DNA of 64,000 nt from Hybos culiciformis (Eukaryota > Arthropoda > Insecta > Diptera > Hybotidae). The notes beneath the pieces were generated by a model. The model was given only the letters and a program-made list of their open reading frames with translations. It made no database searches and was not told the DNA's origin. Both the position numbers and the translations under genes were made by a program. Each line of letters starts with the position of its first letter. The first letter of the stretch is position 1. Shown here one piece after another: positions 61,276 to 64,000 of this stretch. The stretch is taken from the NCBI GenBank assembly GCA_964007475.1, contig OZ023274.1, positions 82,967,303 through 83,031,302 on the forward strand, in the 5' to 3' direction.

Positions 61276-61324
61276 CGCCAATCATTCCTTGCACACACAC
61301 AAAAAAAACCACGAGCCGGGCCTG

Positions 61325-61332
61325 TTTATTGG
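61325..61332. repeat. Target site duplication (right) of hAT element, TTTATTGG
   Basis: Exact copy of 60171-60178. Confidence 0.9.
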
Positions 61333-64000
61333 TTTAAAATATTTCTCAGAATTAGGAAATAAGTTAAGACAAATTTGTTAAGAAAGTTTTAGATTGAATT
61401 TATAATTTCTTTGGATATACAATTCTGCTTACATACAATTATGTATGTACATAAGTACAATTATACACAAGTACTTTATTAATCAATTATTATGTTTTCT
61501 AAATAATTATTATCTATGTTGAAAATGAAGATAAATTAATCTTTATAAATAATCTTCAAGCTACAAGTTCTTAAACATTATTTTTAATAAAATGTTTTTT
61601 CTTTTTTTCAAAACTCTTTTAACAACAGATTTTCATACATACACAGTTGAATGAAAATATATAGTAACTTTTGATAATAATTTCTAAAAAGCAATTATTG
61701 CATAAATGGAATTCTCTTCCCTTGGAAAAAGAATTTCGAAAAAATTAAAATCTTTAGGTTATTCTATGGAAATTACACTTTGTTTTTTAACTCTATGTTT
61801 ACCAATAACTAAGATTGAGATGAAATAGAATAAAAACTTAAAAAAGCATTTAGCTCAACACAGATGAATCTTAATACTAAAATAACAAGATTCCACTGAG
61901 TTATATAAAAAAAAATTGTATTATTTCATTTAAGTGCCAAGCCAACAAAGCCAATACCTTTCGAACTATATTTATTTATTTAAGTGTGAATTGAATTCTT
62001 CTAATGCCCTAATTATTTATGTGTAAGTGAAGTGTAAACAATTATTTAATTAAAAAAAAAATAAATTTCTAAACACAAAAACGGGGAATCCACCCATTCA
62101 GTAAGAGAGTCGCTATTTGCAGAGTTTAATTTTTGTTAATTCTTTCAATTTCAACGGATAGCAAATAATAAAGCGCTCAGTATTTCTATATATATTTTTA
62201 GAATTCTAATGTGTTCTTAAAGAAAACACTTATTTAAGAACTACCCATTCTCACAGTATTTAAGGAAGATTTATTTTGCTTCAAAACTAATATGATTTTA
62301 TGATGTTACACGAAACGAGAAATACTTTAATTTTAAATAAAATGAAATGATGGTTTTACCTTTTCAATGTAATTTTAACACTTCTCAGTAATTACCAAAG
62401 AAATTAAAAGTTTCAAAAAGGTAAATAATTACTTAAGTTTAAAATAATCCCCTTTAAAAAGGCAGCAAACAAGAAAGGTGCAATAATATAAAGTTATTAA
62501 ATGAAGAGCTTATAAGAATAATCAAAATAAATTGACTGTTTATTTAAAATGTCTTTTTTCGGATCAGGCATTTTAAGTTATTTGTAACATCGACATATCC
62601 AATTTTTATGATATTTGAAAATCAAACTTGACTGTATACAAAAACTTCAATTTGGCATTTATCGTATTTAATTTCAATTTCCTTTTGCAACAAGCCTATC
62701 CTCACAGTTGAATAATTATTATATAAACTCCTGGTTAAAATATTAGGAGCTTAACAGTGTTATTCACTCAAATACATCCATTCGCTACAAATATTTTTTT
62801 TCTAATACCTCATTCACATTTAAGGATATAATTATATAATATTGCTTTACTAATTCAAGAATTGTTGTAGAATTATTCTCGGTTTATTATTCATAGAAAA
62901 TTATAAAAATACACATATTTGCGACCTTGTCGATTTACTAGTAGTTCAATTCAAGAACTTTTTTCTACAATTATTTTGATGAAATGTGAAAATCTTTTTG
63001 TAGAGCACGTTTATCTTTTTCAATTCATTCGTATTCACTTCTTAAAGGTTATGATAAATTTTATCTAGCTACTATAATGTTTTTTTGTTAAGCTTTCATT
63101 TCACAAGATATCCCTTTACAATTACTATATTGAAATCGGGTTTGTGTAAGTTTTATTTTGATACTTTTTCAATAAATTTTAAAACTTACAAAAAAAAAAA
63201 GTGGAATTTTCTTTGTAAAATTTTCTTTGAATTCATTGTCTTTTTGTTTCTAAATAATTTTACAAAATTTTAAATTCAGAAAGTTTTAAAATTTATTGGT
63301 TTTCGACAAAATTTTAAGTATTATGTGGACTTTTGGTTTCTCAAGTGTATCGTATATATAAATAATATATATAATATATAAGGCTGTTCATTGAAAATAT
63401 TTCGTTTAAAAGAAAAATATGGAAAATTCTCAGAAATACAAATAATAATTTTCAATAAAATTTATTTACACCACAATCAATGGAACAAATCACAAACAAT
63501 AATAAAAAAATTGAAAATTTATGAAAATATTTACATTAAATGAAAATTTTTTATTGGCATTTTCCCAAGTTAATCGTGGAATTTTTTTTTTTTCAAGTTC
63601 TTTGATTGTATTGAAATTATTCAGTTTTCTGGTAGAATTTCTATTAACTCTATGTTAAATTGACAGAAACTCAAGTTTGAAATAGCTTTTACTAAAAATA
63701 TGTTTAATTTTTAATTTATGAAGATAAGTCATAGATCTTAATTAACTTAAAGCCCGTTCCCAAACTGAAACTATTTTAGAAACTGAAAAATTTTTTTAAT
63801 TTCTAGAATTTCTAGTTTTGGAAAAACACGATTTTACAGCTGTTATTTTACAATTATTTTACAAATCAAGATTTTTTGACGTTAAAATCGTTCCGAAATG
63901 ATATTTTATATTTTAAAAATCTGCAAAGGGAAATTTTAAATTTCCCATAACAAACTCAATTTATAGGTGTACTTTTTAGTGCACCTCATTTTTAAAAAAA
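61333..64000. other. AT-rich non-coding DNA
   Basis: No supportable gene. Weak inverted similarity CGCTATTTGC / GCAAATA lies at 62110-62180. The stretch from about 63750 (CCCGTTCCCAAACTGAAAC) may be the start of another repeat cut by the window edge. Confidence 0.45.

Larger units (their letters stand above)
60179..61324. mobile_element. Decayed hAT transposon
   Basis: 13-bp perfect terminal inverted repeats CAGGCCCGGCTCG (60179-60191) and CGAGCCGGGCCTG (61312-61324) with an exact 8-bp duplication on both sides. Subterminal GGCGCC motifs occur near both ends (60224-60250 and 61274-61280). Between them lie two pieces of the transposase C-terminus separated by a 631-bp MITE. Without the MITE the element would be about 510 bp, so most of the transposase had been deleted and this was already a non-autonomous derivative. 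Confidence 0.92.

Noticed and set aside
1..64000. CRISPR arrays, bacterial operons, riboswitches
   Set aside because: No regularly spaced short direct repeats, no Shine-Dalgarno-linked gene strings; the sequence is clearly eukaryotic.

Overview
This window is about 64 kb of extremely AT-rich eukaryotic DNA, dense in poly(A)/poly(T) tracts, ATT/TAA microsatellites and miniature inverted-repeat elements. It looks like a heterochromatic, intergenic or very long intronic part of an insect genome. A fly (Diptera) is the best guess, because the one intact element is an env-bearing errantivirus of the 17.6/297/tom type (tRNA-Ser primer site, ATAT target duplication). Host identity is inference only: no host gene is recognisable.

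Region 1 (125-7421) holds a complete, apparently very young LTR retrotransposon / insect endogenous retrovirus. Its two 388-bp LTRs are identical and end in AGTTAC...GTAACT, with an ATAT duplication on each side. Between them lie an 18-nt primer binding site, a long A-rich leader, gag, pol (protease, reverse transcriptase, RNase H, integrase) in the -1 frame, and env (signal peptide, RKKR cleavage site, membrane anchor). All three frames are open. Gag and Pol would be linked by -1 frameshifting at an A AAT TTT site. Env is probably made from a spliced RNA, with a good donor in the leader and a pyrimidine-rich acceptor 2 nt before the env ATG. The leader carries a tandemly duplicated structured element whose two copies show a compensatory base-pair change.

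Region 2 (7422-60170) has no supportable protein-coding gene. It contains a series of non-autonomous repeats: inverted-repeat elements at 9878-10351, 10749-11096, 34093-34350 (piggyBac-like, TTAA), 49415-49838 and 49855-50119; two large foldback elements at 22122-23105 (TTAA-flanked) and 37587-38018; a CACTGAG-ended element at 19450-20690 that carries a 5S-rRNA-like SINE head and a long A/C-rich tail; and at 38190-38908 an array of about 120-bp units followed by a (TAA)6 tail, as in non-LTR retrotransposon 3' ends. One inverted-repeat element contains a perfect four-unit heat-shock element.

Region 3 (60171-61332) is a decayed hAT transposon with a perfect 8-bp duplication (TTTATTGG) and 13-bp terminal repeats. 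Its transposase remnant is split by a second, hAT-like MITE with its own 7-8-bp duplication, giving a datable nested insertion. The remainder to 64000 is AT-rich sequence without recognisable genes.
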